64,000 nt of DNA from DASVBE01 sp963770375 (GTDB lineage Bacteria > Actinomycetota > Actinomycetes > Streptosporangiales > Streptosporangiaceae), in the NCBI GenBank assembly GCA_963770375.1, contig CAVYPM010000017.1, forward strand, positions 744,001 to 808,000, given 5' to 3'. Below are positions 1 to 9,120 of the stretch, one piece after another (position 1 is the first letter of the stretch; the number at the start of each line of letters is the position of its first letter). The notes under the pieces are model-generated. The model saw nothing but the letters and a program-made list of their open reading frames with translations. It did no database searches and was not told the origin of the DNA. Made by a program: the position numbers and the translations under genes.

Positions 1-174
1 CTCATGGCGGGTCGGCCAAATTACCTTACGCAGTTCAGCCACGATCTGCCGGAAGAAAACCGCAGGCGTGGTCCTGGCTGCCCGGGTGGGGCGGCCGGGC
101 CGGTCCCGCTTTTCCGGGGCTGAGCCGCGCGTCTGAGTAGCCAATATCCTCACCTGTGCCGTGCCGGTCACCAT
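1..174 (-). CDS. secE: Preprotein translocase subunit SecE (partial, runs off left edge)
   Basis: Reading leftwards, the frame gives VFFRQIVAELRKVIWPTR at 60-4, the conserved cytoplasmic amphipathic segment of SecE that precedes its membrane helix. SecE is the small essential subunit of the SecYEG channel. The helix itself lies outside the window. The start is uncertain: in-frame candidates are ATG at 174, GTG at 153 and TTG at 144. The residues between are a basic, low-complexity extension that is common and poorly conserved in actinobacterial SecE. Position just downstream of tRNA-Trp on the same strand fits the usual actinobacterial order tRNA-Trp, secE, nusG. Identity is firm; only the start is not. 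Confidence 0.85.
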   Translation of the reverse strand, partial: MVTGTAQVRILATQTRGSAPEKRDRPGRPTRAARTTPAVFFRQIVAELRKVIWPTRHE

Positions 175-219
175 GACGGCTCGCGCCGCCTCGGCCCGCG
201 TCTTACGGGCCGCACACGC

Positions 220-292
220 AGGGCAGGAGGGACTCGAACCCCCAACCACCGGTTTTGGAGACCGGGACTCTGGCCAATTGAGCTACTGCCCT
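220..292 (-). tRNA. trnW: tRNA-Trp (anticodon CCA)
   Basis: The minus strand folds as a 73-nt cloverleaf. The acceptor arms AGGGCAG and CTGCCCT pair fully, the anticodon loop is CTCCAAA giving CCA, and the T arm carries GGTTCGAGTCC. The CCA tail is not encoded. It lies directly upstream of secE on the same strand, the usual actinobacterial arrangement. Confidence 0.95.
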
Positions 293-458
293 GTGGAGGG
301 TCCTGTTAGCGGTCCAGGAGGCCTGTGCGGGCATGCACCGACAACCTAGTGAACCCTCACCAGAGTCAGCAGTGTACGTCCCAGCGCCCCCCGCGTCGAA
401 CCGTCCTGGCCGGCGGGGGTGGCCGCGCCGGCCGGGCCGCTGGTGCGACCATGGAGCC

Positions 459-1673
459 ATGTCGCCTACCTCAGCCCGGCGGATCTCCGCGCGGATCTCG
501 GCCATTACCGAATCGGCCACGATGGCCGTCGACGCCAAGGCCAGGGCCGCCAAAGCGGCGGGCCGGCCGGTCATCGCGTTCGGCGTGGGCGAGCCCGATT
601 TCCCGACCCCGGACTATATCGTCGCCGCCGCCCAGGAGGCCTGCGCCCAGGTCCGGATGCAGAAGTACACCCCCGCGGCCGGGCTGCCCGAACTGCGCGA
701 GGCGGTCGCGGCGAAGACCCTGCGGGACGCCGGCTACCAGGTCCCGGCCAGCCAGGTGCTGATCACCAACGGCGGCAAGCAGGCGGTCTACGAGGCGTTC
801 GCGGTGCTCGTCGACGAGGGCGACGAGGTGCTGCTGCCGGCCCCGTACTGGACCACCTACCCCGAGGCGATCAAGCTGGCCGGCGGCACCGCGGTGCCGG
901 TGCTGACCGACGAGCACACCGGCTACCTGGCCAGCGTGGCCAGCCTGGAGGCGGCGCGGACCGAGCGGACCAAGGCGCTGGTGTTCGTGTCGCCGTCCAA
1001 CCCGACCGGCGCGGTGTACCCGCCCGCGCTGGTGGCCGAGATCGGCCGCTGGGCGGCGGAGCACGGGATCTGGGTGATCACCGACGAGATCTACGAGCAC
1101 CTGGTCTACGGGGACGCCAGGTTCAGCTCGATGCCGGTGGCGGCGCCGGAGACCGCGGACCGGTGCGTGATCCTCTCCGGGGTGGCCAAGACCTACGCGA
1201 TGACCGGCTGGCGGGTGGGCTGGCTGATCGGCCCGCCGGACGTCGTCAAGGCCGCCGCCGACCTGCAGTCCCACCTGACCTCGAACGTGTGCAACGTGGC
1301 CCAGGCGGCGGCGCTGGCCGCGGTGTCCGGTGACCTGTCCGCGGTGGCCGCGATGCGGGCCGCGTTCGACCGGCGGCGGCTGACCATGACCAAGATGCTC
1401 AACGAGATCGACGGGGTGCACTGCCCGCTGCCCGAGGGCGCGTTCTACTGCTACCCGTCGGTCAAGGGGCTGCTGGGCCGGCCGATCGCGGGCCGCGTCG
1501 CGCAGACCACCGCCGAGCTGGCCGGGATCCTGCTGGAGGAGGCGGACGTGGCCGTGGTGCCGGGCGAGGCGTTCGGCACGCCCGGCTACTTCCGGCTGTC
1601 CTGCGCGCTGGGCGACGCCGACCTGGAGGCGGGCATCAGCCGGATCGCCGCGCTGGTGGCCAGATCCGGCTAG
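459..1673 (+). CDS. aspC: PLP-dependent aspartate-type aminotransferase
   Basis: A 404-residue fold-type I aminotransferase, full length for the AspC family. It transfers the amino group of aspartate (possibly also prephenate or other acids) to 2-oxoglutarate via PLP in the cytosol. Visible motifs are GVGEPDFPTPDYI near the N terminus, the Asn-Pro of SPSNPTGAVY, TDEIYEHLVY, and the PLP lysine at residue 244 in SGVAKTYAMTGWR. The frame is open upstream to 333, but family alignment favours the ATG at 459, since the upstream residues are low-complexity. It sits head to head with tRNA-Trp/secE and 66 bp before adenosine deaminase. Exact substrate (aspartate or prephenate) cannot be read from sequence. 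Confidence 0.9.
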   Translation: MSPTSARRISARISAITESATMAVDAKARAAKAAGRPVIAFGVGEPDFPTPDYIVAAAQEACAQVRMQKYTPAAGLPELREAVAAKTLRDAGYQVPASQVLITNGGKQAVYEAFAVLVDEGDEVLLPAPYWTTYPEAIKLAGGTAVPVLTDEHTGYLASVASLEAARTERTKALVFVSPSNPTGAVYPPALVAEIGRWAAEHGIWVITDEIYEHLVYGDARFSSMPVAAPETADRCVILSGVAKTYAMTGWRVGWLIGPPDVVKAAADLQSHLTSNVCNVAQAAALAAVSGDLSAVAAMRAAFDRRRLTMTKMLNEIDGVHCPLPEGAFYCYPSVKGLLGRPIAGRVAQTTAELAGILLEEADVAVVPGEAFGTPGYFRLSCALGDADLEAGISRIAALVARSG

Positions 1674-1739
1674 TAGCACGCCCGGCTCCGCGGCGCGCGC
1701 TGGGCCGGGCCGGCCCGGGCGGGCTGGCAGACTGTCTCG

Positions 1740-2798
1740 ATGGCACGGCCCCTCGGTGCGCTGCCCAAGGCGCACCTGCACCTGCACTTCACCGGCTCGA
1801 TGCGGCACGCGACGCTGGTGGAGCTGGCCGGGGCGCACGGGGTGCACCTGCCCGAAGCGCTGCGCGACGAGTGGCCGCCGCAGCTGAGCGGCGCGGACGA
1901 GCGCGGCTGGTTCCGGTTCCAGCGGCTGTACGACACCGCCCGGTCGGTGCTGCGGACCGAGGCGGACCTGCGCCGGCTGCTGCTGGAGACGGCGCAGGAC
2001 GAGCGGGCCGAGGGCTCGGGCTGGCTGGAGATCCAGGTCGACCCGTCCGGCTACGCGGCCCGGTTCGGCGGGCTGACCGCGGTGATGGAGCTGGTCCTCG
2101 ACGGCGCGGCGGAAGCGGCCGCGGCCACCGGGGTGGGCATCGGGGTGATCATCGCGGCGAACCGGATCCGGCACCCGCTGGACGCGCGGACGCTGGCCCG
2201 GCTGGCGGCCCGCATGACCGGCCAGGGGGTGACCGGCTTCGGGCTGAGCAACGACGAGCGCCGTGGCCGGGTCGCGGACTTCGCCCCGGCCTTCAGGATC
2301 GCCGGGCGGGCCGGGCTGCTGCTGGTCCCGCACGGCGGCGAGCTGGCCGGCCCGGCCAGCGTCCGGGCCTGCCTGGATGAGCTGGGCGCCGACCGGATCG
2401 GGCACGGTGTGTCGGCGGTGCAGGACGAAGATCTGCTGATACGGCTAGCTGGACGCGGGACGGTCCTCGAGGTGTGCCCATCGTCCAACGTGGCCATGGG
2501 GGTCGCCGCCAAGCCGGCCGACGTCCCGCTGCGCGCGCTGCTCGGCGCGGGGATACCGGTCGCGCTGGGGGCCGACGACCCGCTGCTGTTCGGCCACCGG
2601 CTGACGGATCAGTACGAGCTGGCCCGCAGCGCGACCGGGCTTGACGACGCGGCCCTGGCCGAGCTGGCCCGGATGTCGGTGCGCGGCTCGGTCGCGCCGC
2701 CCGCGGTCCGCGCCGCCCTGCTGGCAGGCATCGACGCCTGGCTGGCCGCCCCGGACCCGGACCCGGACCCGGAACCCGGGCCCTGGTCAGGCGACTGA
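1740..2798 (+). CDS. add: Adenosine deaminase
   Basis: A 352-residue metal-dependent hydrolase of the adenosine/AMP deaminase family, converting adenosine to inosine in purine salvage. All signature motifs are present in order: the metal-binding HxH pair (His14 and His16 in KAHLHLHFTGS), VPHGGE, DRIGHG, EVCPSSNV and the catalytic GADDPLLFG. The C terminus ends in an Asp-Pro repeat (PDPDPDPEPGP), probably disordered. The start at ATG 1740 places the HxH motif at the usual position. Its end overlaps the convergent regulator gene by 12 bp. Confidence 0.92.
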   Translation: MARPLGALPKAHLHLHFTGSMRHATLVELAGAHGVHLPEALRDEWPPQLSGADERGWFRFQRLYDTARSVLRTEADLRRLLLETAQDERAEGSGWLEIQVDPSGYAARFGGLTAVMELVLDGAAEAAAATGVGIGVIIAANRIRHPLDARTLARLAARMTGQGVTGFGLSNDERRGRVADFAPAFRIAGRAGLLLVPHGGELAGPASVRACLDELGADRIGHGVSAVQDEDLLIRLAGRGTVLEVCPSSNVAMGVAAKPADVPLRALLGAGIPVALGADDPLLFGHRLTDQYELARSATGLDDAALAELARMSVRGSVAPPAVRAALLAGIDAWLAAPDPDPDPEPGPWSGD

Positions 2799-5686
2799 CG
2801 ACCGCCAGGACGGCAGGATCTCGTCGATCAGCGCCTCGGTTTCCGGCGCCATCCGGGGCAGCACCTCGTCCAGCGCAGCCCGCGCGGACACCTCGGCGAC
2901 CACGTCGCGGAGCACGCTCTCGTCGCCGCTGGCGTGCGCCGCGGCGAGCAGGTCGCGCCACAGCAGCTCGTCGCTGAAGGCCAGCCGCAGGCCGCGCCGG
3001 GCCGCGGCCATCGCGCCGTCGCTGTCACCGGCCGCCAGCCGGAGCCGGGACAGCCGGTGCGCGGTGTCCGCGACCAGCGCGCTGGCCTCGTACTCCAGCG
3101 GGTCGGTGGCCAGCCAGCCGTACCGGCCGGGGTCGCGGCCGTCGATCAGCTGGCCCTGCACCTCGTCCAGGGCCCGGGCCAGCCAGTCCGCCTCACCGGG
3201 CAGCCCGGGGGTGCCGCCGGGCACCGGCTGCTGGCCGTCCGGGGCGGCGCCTGGGCTGGCCCCGGGCCGGCCCGGGCTACCAGCGCGCGGAACACCTGCC
3301 AGTCCACCCGGACCTGCGGGCCCAGCGCGAGACGGCCGTCGGCGCCGGTGATCAGGTGCGGCCCAGCCGGGCCGGAGCCGAGCCAGGCCGTGGTGCGGGC
3401 CAGCGCCGCGTCCCGCACCTCGCTGGTCACCCCGCGCGGCCAGATCGCGCCGGTCAGCACGGCGGGGTGCACCCCGCCGGGGTGCGCGGCCAGGAAGGCC
3501 ACGATCTCGGTGGCCTGCGCGCAGCGGTCAGGCTCGATCCTGCCGGGCGCGCGGACCGCGACCGGGCCGAGCAGCGTGACCTCGACCGGCAGCACCGCAC
3601 CGGGCATGAGCTGGGCGGCGGGCACGGCGTCCAGGTCCGGGTGGTCCAGGCCGGCGGCGGCCTCCCGGGTGGCCGCGAACAGCCCGGCCACCGCCGCGTA
3701 CTGGCGGGCCGGCAGCAGCTGCGCGGCGACGTCGAAGCCGAGCAGCGGGGCGCGCAGCCGGCCGCTGCCGGTCACCTCCCAGGTCCAGGTCGCGCCGTCG
3801 GTCAGCCCGGCTACCAGGTAGCCGGTCGCGGTCCGGTGCGCTTTCCTGGCCAGCGCGATCAGCCGGTCGCGCTCGTCCGGTCCGGGCGGCACCGCGGTGA
3901 TCAGGTAGTGCGGCGCCCAGGCGTCCGGCTGCATGGTCAGCGACCGGCCGGTGAGCACCGAGTCCAGCCCGGCCTTGGCCAGCGCCCGGCTGGCCTGCCC
4001 GGCCCGCCGCTCGAGCCCGGGCAGCGCCTCGGCCAGCGTGGCCACCGTGGTGACCCGGTCCGGCGCGAGCAGGGCCAGTTCCGCGCCGAACCCGACCAGG
4101 GTCAGCTCCATCCGGTCGGACCACCGGTTGGTGGCCAGCTCCGCCGCCATCGCGGCCAGCGCGGCCCGGACCGTCTCGTCCGGGCCGGTCAGGCCGATCA
4201 GGCCGTGCGCCGCCTCCAGGTCGACCAGCACCCGGCCCGCATCGTCGGTGCCGATCGACACCAGCCCGGGGTACGGCGCCAGCGCGCCGGACAGGCCCGG
4301 GTCGAGCCGGGTCGCCTCGCTCAGCGGCAGCCGCCAGACCTGGCCCTCGCTCATCGCCAGCCAGGGCGCGGGCGGCGCCGGATCGCCGGGCGCGATCCAC
4401 AGGTCCAGGTTCTCCTCGCCCAGGTGCGCGGCGAAGATCGCGGGCGGCACCTTGCCCAGGCGGGCCAGCGCGGACGGCAGCGACCGCAGCCCGGCGTCAA
4501 GCAGCCGGGCGGCCCGGTCGCCAGCGCCCAGCCGCAGCGCGGCCTCGGCGCACGCCGCGTCGCCGGACGGGGCGGCCAGCCGCTGCCCGAAGGCCCGTTG
4601 CCACAGCTGCTCGCGGCGGCGCCGGCCGAGCGCCTGGAGCACCCCGGAGGCCAGCAGCGAAGCGGCGAACAGCTCGGCGGGCAGCCACGGCACGCCCGGC
4701 GCGGACGGCGCGGGCGCGGCCGGCCGCAGCAGCAGGATGGCCACGGCCCGGTCCTGACGGCCCGGCTGGGTGAGTGGCCTGGCCGGTGCCGGCCAGCTCG
4801 CCGGGCAGGTCCGGTGCCGCCCGGCCGGTCTCCGCCCCGTGCGGGTGCACGCCGGCGGTGGGGCCGGCTGTGCCACCGGCCGCGGCCAGGCCGGCCCCGG
4901 GAACGGCCGCCCGTACGACCTCGATGCCCGGGCCGTGCGCGTCCCGCGGCATGTGCAGTACCCAGCCGGGCCGGATCAGGCTCGCGATCGTCAGCTTCGA
5001 CCCGTCCGGCTGCACCCGGTCCTTGTTGAGCCGGTAGATCTCGCCGTAGCGGCGGCCGTCGCCGAGGTGCTTCTGGGCGATCTCCCACAGGCTCTCGTGG
5101 TAGCGGCCAGCCGCGGCTTGACCACGTAGATCTTCCCGGCTTGCGGGACGGCCGCGTCCGGGGCCAGCACGTGGCCGGACTGGGCCAGGCCTGCTTCCAG
5201 CCCGGCCAGCGGCGGGGCCGGGCGGTCCGCGGTCACGGTGGCCACCGCCGGGGCCCGCGGCGGGGCGTGCGCGGTGATCGCCGGGGACAGCGCCACCGCG
5301 CTGGTGAACAGCACCAGGGCGGCGGTGACCAGCCGGTGCGCGAGCGCCTGGGTGCCGCCGGACAGCGGCACCCTGGCGGGCATCCCGGCGTTCCGCACCG
5401 CGGCCCTGATCTCGGCGATCACGCAGATGACCAGCTGCAGCCAGGCCAGCCAGACCACCACGGCCAGCACGGTCAGGATCGCGTGCGTGTCGAGCTGGTG
5501 GGTGAGCAGCGACACCCGCGGCCGGGAGTGCGGCAGCGGCAGGCCGATGAAGGTGATCAGGCCGAGCGGCACGCCGCCGGTCAGCGCGGCCAGCGCGATG
5601 ACCGCGAAGATCCCGGCCAGAACGTCGCCGGCCGTCCGGCGGGGGCGCAGCGGGGCCCGGGTCAGCCCGGGTATCGGAGGTGCCAT
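2787..5686 (-). pseudogene. Membrane-anchored LysM / winged-helix-BTAD regulator of the Tad operon (three frameshifts)
   Basis: One gene of about 960 codons read in four segments, breaking near 5110, 4770 and 3230. Segment 1 has three hydrophobic helices (GDVLAGIFAVIALAALTGG, AILTVLAVVVWLAWLQLVI, HRLVTAALVLFTSAVALS). A LysM domain follows across the first break (KIYVVKPRL, then YHESLWEIAQKHLGDGRRYG and IASLIRPGWVLHM). Then come a Pro/Ala-rich linker, a large middle region, an OmpR-like winged helix (VTLLGPVAVRAPG, VAFLAAHPGG) and a C-terminal BTAD-type helical repeat. The ATG at 5686 overlaps the TGA of the preceding tadG gene, so it is the last gene of the pilus operon. Family: BTAD-domain putative regulators with LysM. 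Whether the breaks are assembly errors or decay is unresolved; no break removes a domain. Confidence 0.75.
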
Positions 5687-6114
5687 CAGCACGCCTCCCC
5701 TTCGTTGATGCCAGGTTCAGCGCAGGCGGTCTCGCGGGCCTTCATCGTGAAGCTGCCCAGGCCCAGGGCGATCAGCGGCCGGGCGGTGACCGACACGTAG
5801 ACGGTGACCTGGCGCGGGACGGGGAAGGTGCAGGCCTGGGTCATCGCGGCGTCGATCCCGCTGACCGTGGCGTACTGCTGGATGACCTGCTGCGCGGCCT
5901 GGCAGGCCGGGCCCTGGTCCAGGGTCACCTGGCCGCTGCGCAGGTCTGCCGGGTCGATCGCGTTGGCCCCGGCCCGGGCGGCCTGCTCGGCCAGGTCGGC
6001 GGCTCTTTCCTGGGCGCTGATCGCACTGCCCAGGTCGACCAGCAGGCTGGCCAGCACCAGCGCGGTTATGGAGAACAGCAGCACGAACAGCGTCACGGAA
6101 CCGCGCTCGCGCAT
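5686..6114 (-). CDS. TadG-like pilus-associated membrane protein
   Basis: A 142-residue protein with a short basic start (MRERGSV) and one N-terminal membrane helix (FVLLFSITALVLASLLVDLGSAI), followed by a small periplasm-facing domain with Cys residues. This is the pattern of TadE/TadG-like minor pseudopilins. Unlike its neighbours it has Phe rather than Glu five residues after the Gly, so processing by the prepilin peptidase is doubtful. ATG at 6114 overlaps the TGA of the upstream tadE gene and its own TGA overlaps the ATG of the regulator, so translation is probably coupled on both sides. Confidence 0.75.
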   Translation of the reverse strand: MRERGSVTLFVLLFSITALVLASLLVDLGSAISAQERAADLAEQAARAGANAIDPADLRSGQVTLDQGPACQAAQQVIQQYATVSGIDAAMTQACTFPVPRQVTVYVSVTARPLIALGLGSFTMKARETACAEPGINEGEAC

Positions 6115-6536
6115 CAGAACGTCCTGGCCACGAACTGGTCCAGCGGGGCGATCGCGTAACCGGTGACCGCCATGGTGCCGCCGCTGACGAAAGTCAGGTT
6201 CACCGTGCAATGCAGGGTGACGACCACCGCGGTGCTGCCCGGCGTGTAGCCCCTGACCTCCGGCGGCTGGCACAGCTGGGCCCCGACGTCGTCGGTGACC
6301 GCCAGGTCCGCGGCGGCCTGCGCGTCCGCCGCCGACCTGGCCACCGAGGCCGCCCGGGCCGCGTCCCGAGCCGCGCCGTCGACCTGGCCGTGCGCCTCGA
6401 CCACCCGCCCGGCCAGCACCAGGAAAAGCATCAGCCCGATCAGCAGCGGCGCGAGGATCACAAACTCCACCGCCAGCGACCCGCGCTCCCCGCCCCCGTC
6501 CGGATCCCGGCCAGCCGTTTGTGATCGATGTAGCAT
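6114..6536 (-). CDS. tadE: TadE-like pseudopilin (second copy)
   Basis: A 140-residue minor pseudopilin. After a short leader it shows the class III prepilin pattern RG-SLAVEFVILAPLL, with Glu at +5 after the presumed Gly cleavage site and a hydrophobic helix, then a small secreted domain. The start ATG at 6536 lies inside the left arm of a long inverted repeat, with a possible AGAAGCGAAG ribosome-binding stretch in its loop. The frame is open further upstream, but that part is out-of-frame shadow of the neighbouring gene. It follows the first tadE by 50 bp and overlaps tadG. Confidence 0.8.
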   Translation of the reverse strand: MLHRSQTAGRDPDGGGERGSLAVEFVILAPLLIGLMLFLVLAGRVVEAHGQVDGAARDAARAASVARSAADAQAAADLAVTDDVGAQLCQPPEVRGYTPGSTAVVVTLHCTVNLTFVSGGTMAVTGYAIAPLDQFVARTF

Positions 6537-6574
6537 CGCTTCGCTTCTTAGATGAGCGATGTAACATCGATCAC
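6521..6574. repeat. Palindromic element: 20-bp inverted repeat, 14-nt loop
   Basis: Arms GTGATCGATGTAGCATCGCT (6521-6540) and AGCGATGTAACATCGATCAC (6555-6574) match at 18 of 20 positions as an inverted repeat. Each arm is itself nearly palindromic (CGATG...CATCG). The element contains the start codon of the second tadE gene, so in the minus-strand transcript the hairpin would sequester the start. A related element with the same 14-nt loop length occurs at 33845-33888. Confidence 0.8.
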
Positions 6575-6586
6575 TTTCGCTGCGGG

Positions 6587-7015
6587 TTAGTTGGCGCACG
6601 CCTGGCCGCCGTTCAGGTCGGGGCGGAAGCAGTCGATCGGGCCGCCCGCGGTTTCGTGGATGGTCAGCGTCAGGCCCGGCACGATGGACACCGCGGTGCC
6701 GGTGACGGTGACCCGGACCTGGCCCACCCCGGACGGCCCGGCCTTCGCGCCGATCTGGCGGCCGAGCACCTTGGTGCCCAGGCCGCGGTAGTAGTCCTGG
6801 GCGCTGCGCTCGGCCCGGCCGGCCCAGTCCGGCACGCGTTCCGCGTCCTGGCTGGCCACCCGCGCGCCCAGCTGGGCGGCGGCGAGCGCGACCTGGCGGC
6901 CCTGATACCACAGCGCGAACTGGATGGTCAGCCAGATCATGCCCAGCAGCATCGGGGCCAGGATGACCAGCTCGATGGTGCTGGCCCCGCGCTCGGTCCG
7001 GCGCGGGCCCGGCAC
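6587..7015 (-). CDS. tadE: TadE-like pseudopilin (first copy)
   Basis: A 142-residue minor pseudopilin of the Tad pilus. The prepilin motif is RG-ASTIELVILAPML (Glu at +5), followed by a transmembrane helix and a domain ending in two Cys-containing segments (GPIDCFRP and GGQACAN). Start is GTG at 7015, overlapping the TAG of the pilin-like gene by one base. TadE-family proteins are processed by the prepilin peptidase and help assemble the pilus. The candidate peptidase is at 22752-23390. Confidence 0.85.
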   Translation of the reverse strand: MPGPRRTERGASTIELVILAPMLLGMIWLTIQFALWYQGRQVALAAAQLGARVASQDAERVPDWAGRAERSAQDYYRGLGTKVLGRQIGAKAGPSGVGQVRVTVTGTAVSIVPGLTLTIHETAGGPIDCFRPDLNGGQACAN

Positions 7016-7251
7016 TAGGGGATCCCGTTGTTGTTGGTGGTGATCTGGGTCTTCCGCGAGGTGACCACGGTCTGCACCACGAGCAGCACGCCGACCGCCA
7101 GGCCGACGAGGATCGCGGTGATGATGGCCAGCTCGATCGCGGACGCGCCGCGGTCGCCCTGCCCGTGCGCGGCGCGGAGCCGGGCGTCGTGCCTGGCCAG
7201 CAGCAGCCGCGAGTACTCGACCTGCAGGTGTCCGGGGAAGTGTGCCCGCAT
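7015..7251 (-). CDS. Flp pilin-like / TadE-like small membrane protein
   Basis: A 78-residue protein with a 34-residue basic leader, then the class III prepilin signature RG-ASAIELAIITAILVG (Glu at +5) and one hydrophobic helix, ending in a short polar tail. Size and architecture fit either the major Flp pilin or a TadE-like subunit. The ribosome-binding site AGGAGGG lies 4 bases before ATG 7251 and is one of the strongest in the window, fitting a structural subunit. It follows the TadB-TadC gene and couples to tadE by a one-base overlap. Confidence 0.75.
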   Translation of the reverse strand: MRAHFPGHLQVEYSRLLLARHDARLRAAHGQGDRGASAIELAIITAILVGLAVGVLLVVQTVVTSRKTQITTNNNGIP

Positions 7252-7299
7252 TGTTCCCTCCTGGGCCCTTCGTCAGTGTTCGTGCGCTTGTTTCCGGTG

Positions 7300-9120
7300 T
7301 CAGCTCCCGAGCATCACCCGCACTGCCGGGTACACCAGGAAGATCAGGAACGCGCCGCAGAGCAGCATCTGGGCGACCAGCATCGACTGGGACCGCTCGC
7401 CCGCCTCGCCCTGCAGGTCGGCCAGCTCGCGGCGGCGCAGGCTGGCCGCCCGGGTGGACAGCGACTCGCGGACCTTGGCCCCGTCGTCGGCGACCAGGCT
7501 GAGCGCGGCGGACAGGTCGCGCAGCTCATCGGCGCCGATCTCCTCCCCCAGCGCGCCCAGCGCCTGCCACGGGGTCTGGCCGGTGATCCGGGCGTTGACC
7601 AGCGCCTCGCGGATCCGCCACATGGCCCAGCCGGTGCCGATCTCGCTGGCCGCAAGGAGTGCCTCGGGCACCCCGCGGCCGCCGGACAGGTTCATCGAGA
7701 CCAGGTCCAGGAACGCGCCAATGGCGTGCCGGAAGTCCCGCCGCCGCTTCTCCACCTGCTGCTTGAGCTCGACGTCGGGCAGCAGGAAGAACACCGCGCC
7801 GAGGCCGAGCCCGGCCCACACCGGGACCACCACGGTCAGGTGCAGCCCGCTGACCGTGAGCACGAGCAGCAGCAGCGGCGCGAACAGCAGGCCGAGCAGG
7901 CCCAGCAGCACCTTGCTGGCCAGGTAGCTCTCGAACGACCGGTCGACCAGCGCCAGCCGGGACCGCAGCGACCGGAACTCCCAGCCCTGCTCGGCGCAGA
8001 ACCGGGCCAGGGCCGCCCCCAGCCACCAGCTGACCTGGCTCTCGCTGCCCGGCAGCGGCCGGCGCACGGCGGCGCCCGGGCGGGCCGCGTCGTATGCGGC
8101 GATCTGCCGGGACAGGCTGAGCCGGCGCGGCACCAGCGCGAACGCGAGCAGGAACAGGCCCAGGCCGGCGACCGCGCCGGCCGCGTACACCGCGGTCATG
8201 GCGCGCTCCCGGGCACGGCGGCGCTGGCGCTGGCCGCCGGTGCCGCGGCCGGCCTGGGCCTCGGGGACCCACGCGGACAGCAGCCGCTGCGGGGCCTCGA
8301 AGTGCGCAAGCCGCCGCAGCCAGACGATGCCCGCGGCGTAGATCGCGGCCACGACAACCAGCAGCAGCTGGCCGAACGGCCCGTCGTAGGGGGCCAGGAA
8401 GCCGTGGTCGAAAAGGGCCAGCACGAGCGCAAGCCCGACCGACACCAGCACCACGATCTGCACGCTGCGCCGGGTGGACCGGCGGTCCGCGCCGACCTTA
8501 CGGCGCATGTCCAGTTCCTCCCGGACCGAGGCGGACAGCGAGCCGAGCAGGTCCCGCAGGCCGGGACCGCGCAGGCGGGAGTTGATGATCAGCGCGGCGA
8601 CGATCAGGTCGGCCCCGGGGTCGTCCAGGTCGTCGGCGAACACGCGCAGCGCGTCGGGCAGCGGCACCCGGGTGTGCATCCGGCTGACCAGCGCGGTCAG
8701 CGGCTCGGCCAGGGACGGCGCGGCGACCCGCAGCGAGGCCGGGATGGCCTGCTCCAGGCCGACCGCGCCGGCGATCGTGTCGCGCAGCGACTCGGTCCAG
8801 ACGGCCAGGCCCTCCAGCCGGGCCATCGCCCGGCGCTCGCTGGCCGCACCGGACAGCCCGCGCCAGCTGTAGGCGAGGATGGCCACGCCCACCCCGGCTA
8901 CCACCCAGCGGGTGGCCACCAGCGCCACGATGCCGATCAGCGCGGCCACCGCGCCGCGCGGCCCGAAGATGCCCCGAAGCTGCTCCGCCAGCCCGTTCCG
9001 CCGGGTGCCGGGCGGCCGGGGCCGCAAACCCCGTATTCCTATCAAGAGGAGGAACACGCCGCCGCCGGCCACTGCCCCGCACAGGATGGCCAGCAGCGGG
9101 CCGGCCGCCAGGCCGCTCAC
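7300..9120 (-). CDS. tadB-tadC: TadB-TadC fusion, inner-membrane platform of the Tad pilus
   Basis: A single 606-codon frame holding two type II secretion F-type domains. The first half (to about residue 305, ending after RLAHFEAPQRLLSAW) is a complete TadB: N-terminal helices, a cytosolic T2SSF domain with LEQAIPASLR and RVFADDLDDPGADLI, and two more helices. The second half, from AMTAVYAAGAVAG, is a complete TadC with GAFLDLVSMNLSGGRG and a terminal helix pair. The two are normally separate, adjacent genes of about 300 residues each. The GTG start at 9120 overlaps the TGA of the upstream ATPase. The fusion may be genuine or created by a single-base error at the junction near 8200. Confidence 0.85.
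   Translation of the reverse strand: MSGLAAGPLLAILCGAVAGGGVFLLLIGIRGLRPRPPGTRRNGLAEQLRGIFGPRGAVAALIGIVALVATRWVVAGVGVAILAYSWRGLSGAASERRAMARLEGLAVWTESLRDTIAGAVGLEQAIPASLRVAAPSLAEPLTALVSRMHTRVPLPDALRVFADDLDDPGADLIVAALIINSRLRGPGLRDLLGSLSASVREELDMRRKVGADRRSTRRSVQIVVLVSVGLALVLALFDHGFLAPYDGPFGQLLLVVVAAIYAAGIVWLRRLAHFEAPQRLLSAWVPEAQAGRGTGGQRQRRRARERAMTAVYAAGAVAGLGLFLLAFALVPRRLSLSRQIAAYDAARPGAAVRRPLPGSESQVSWWLGAALARFCAEQGWEFRSLRSRLALVDRSFESYLASKVLLGLLGLLFAPLLLLVLTVSGLHLTVVVPVWAGLGLGAVFFLLPDVELKQQVEKRRRDFRHAIGAFLDLVSMNLSGGRGVPEALLAASEIGTGWAMWRIREALVNARITGQTPWQALGALGEEIGADELRDLSAALSLVADDGAKVRESLSTRAASLRRRELADLQGEAGERSQSMLVAQMLLCGAFLIFLVYPAVRVMLGS

Noticed and set aside
471..2405. 644-codon minus-strand open frame opposite the aminotransferase and adenosine deaminase
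   Set aside because: Compositional shadow (long Arg/Gly/Pro/His runs), no domain, and opposite two well-supported genes.
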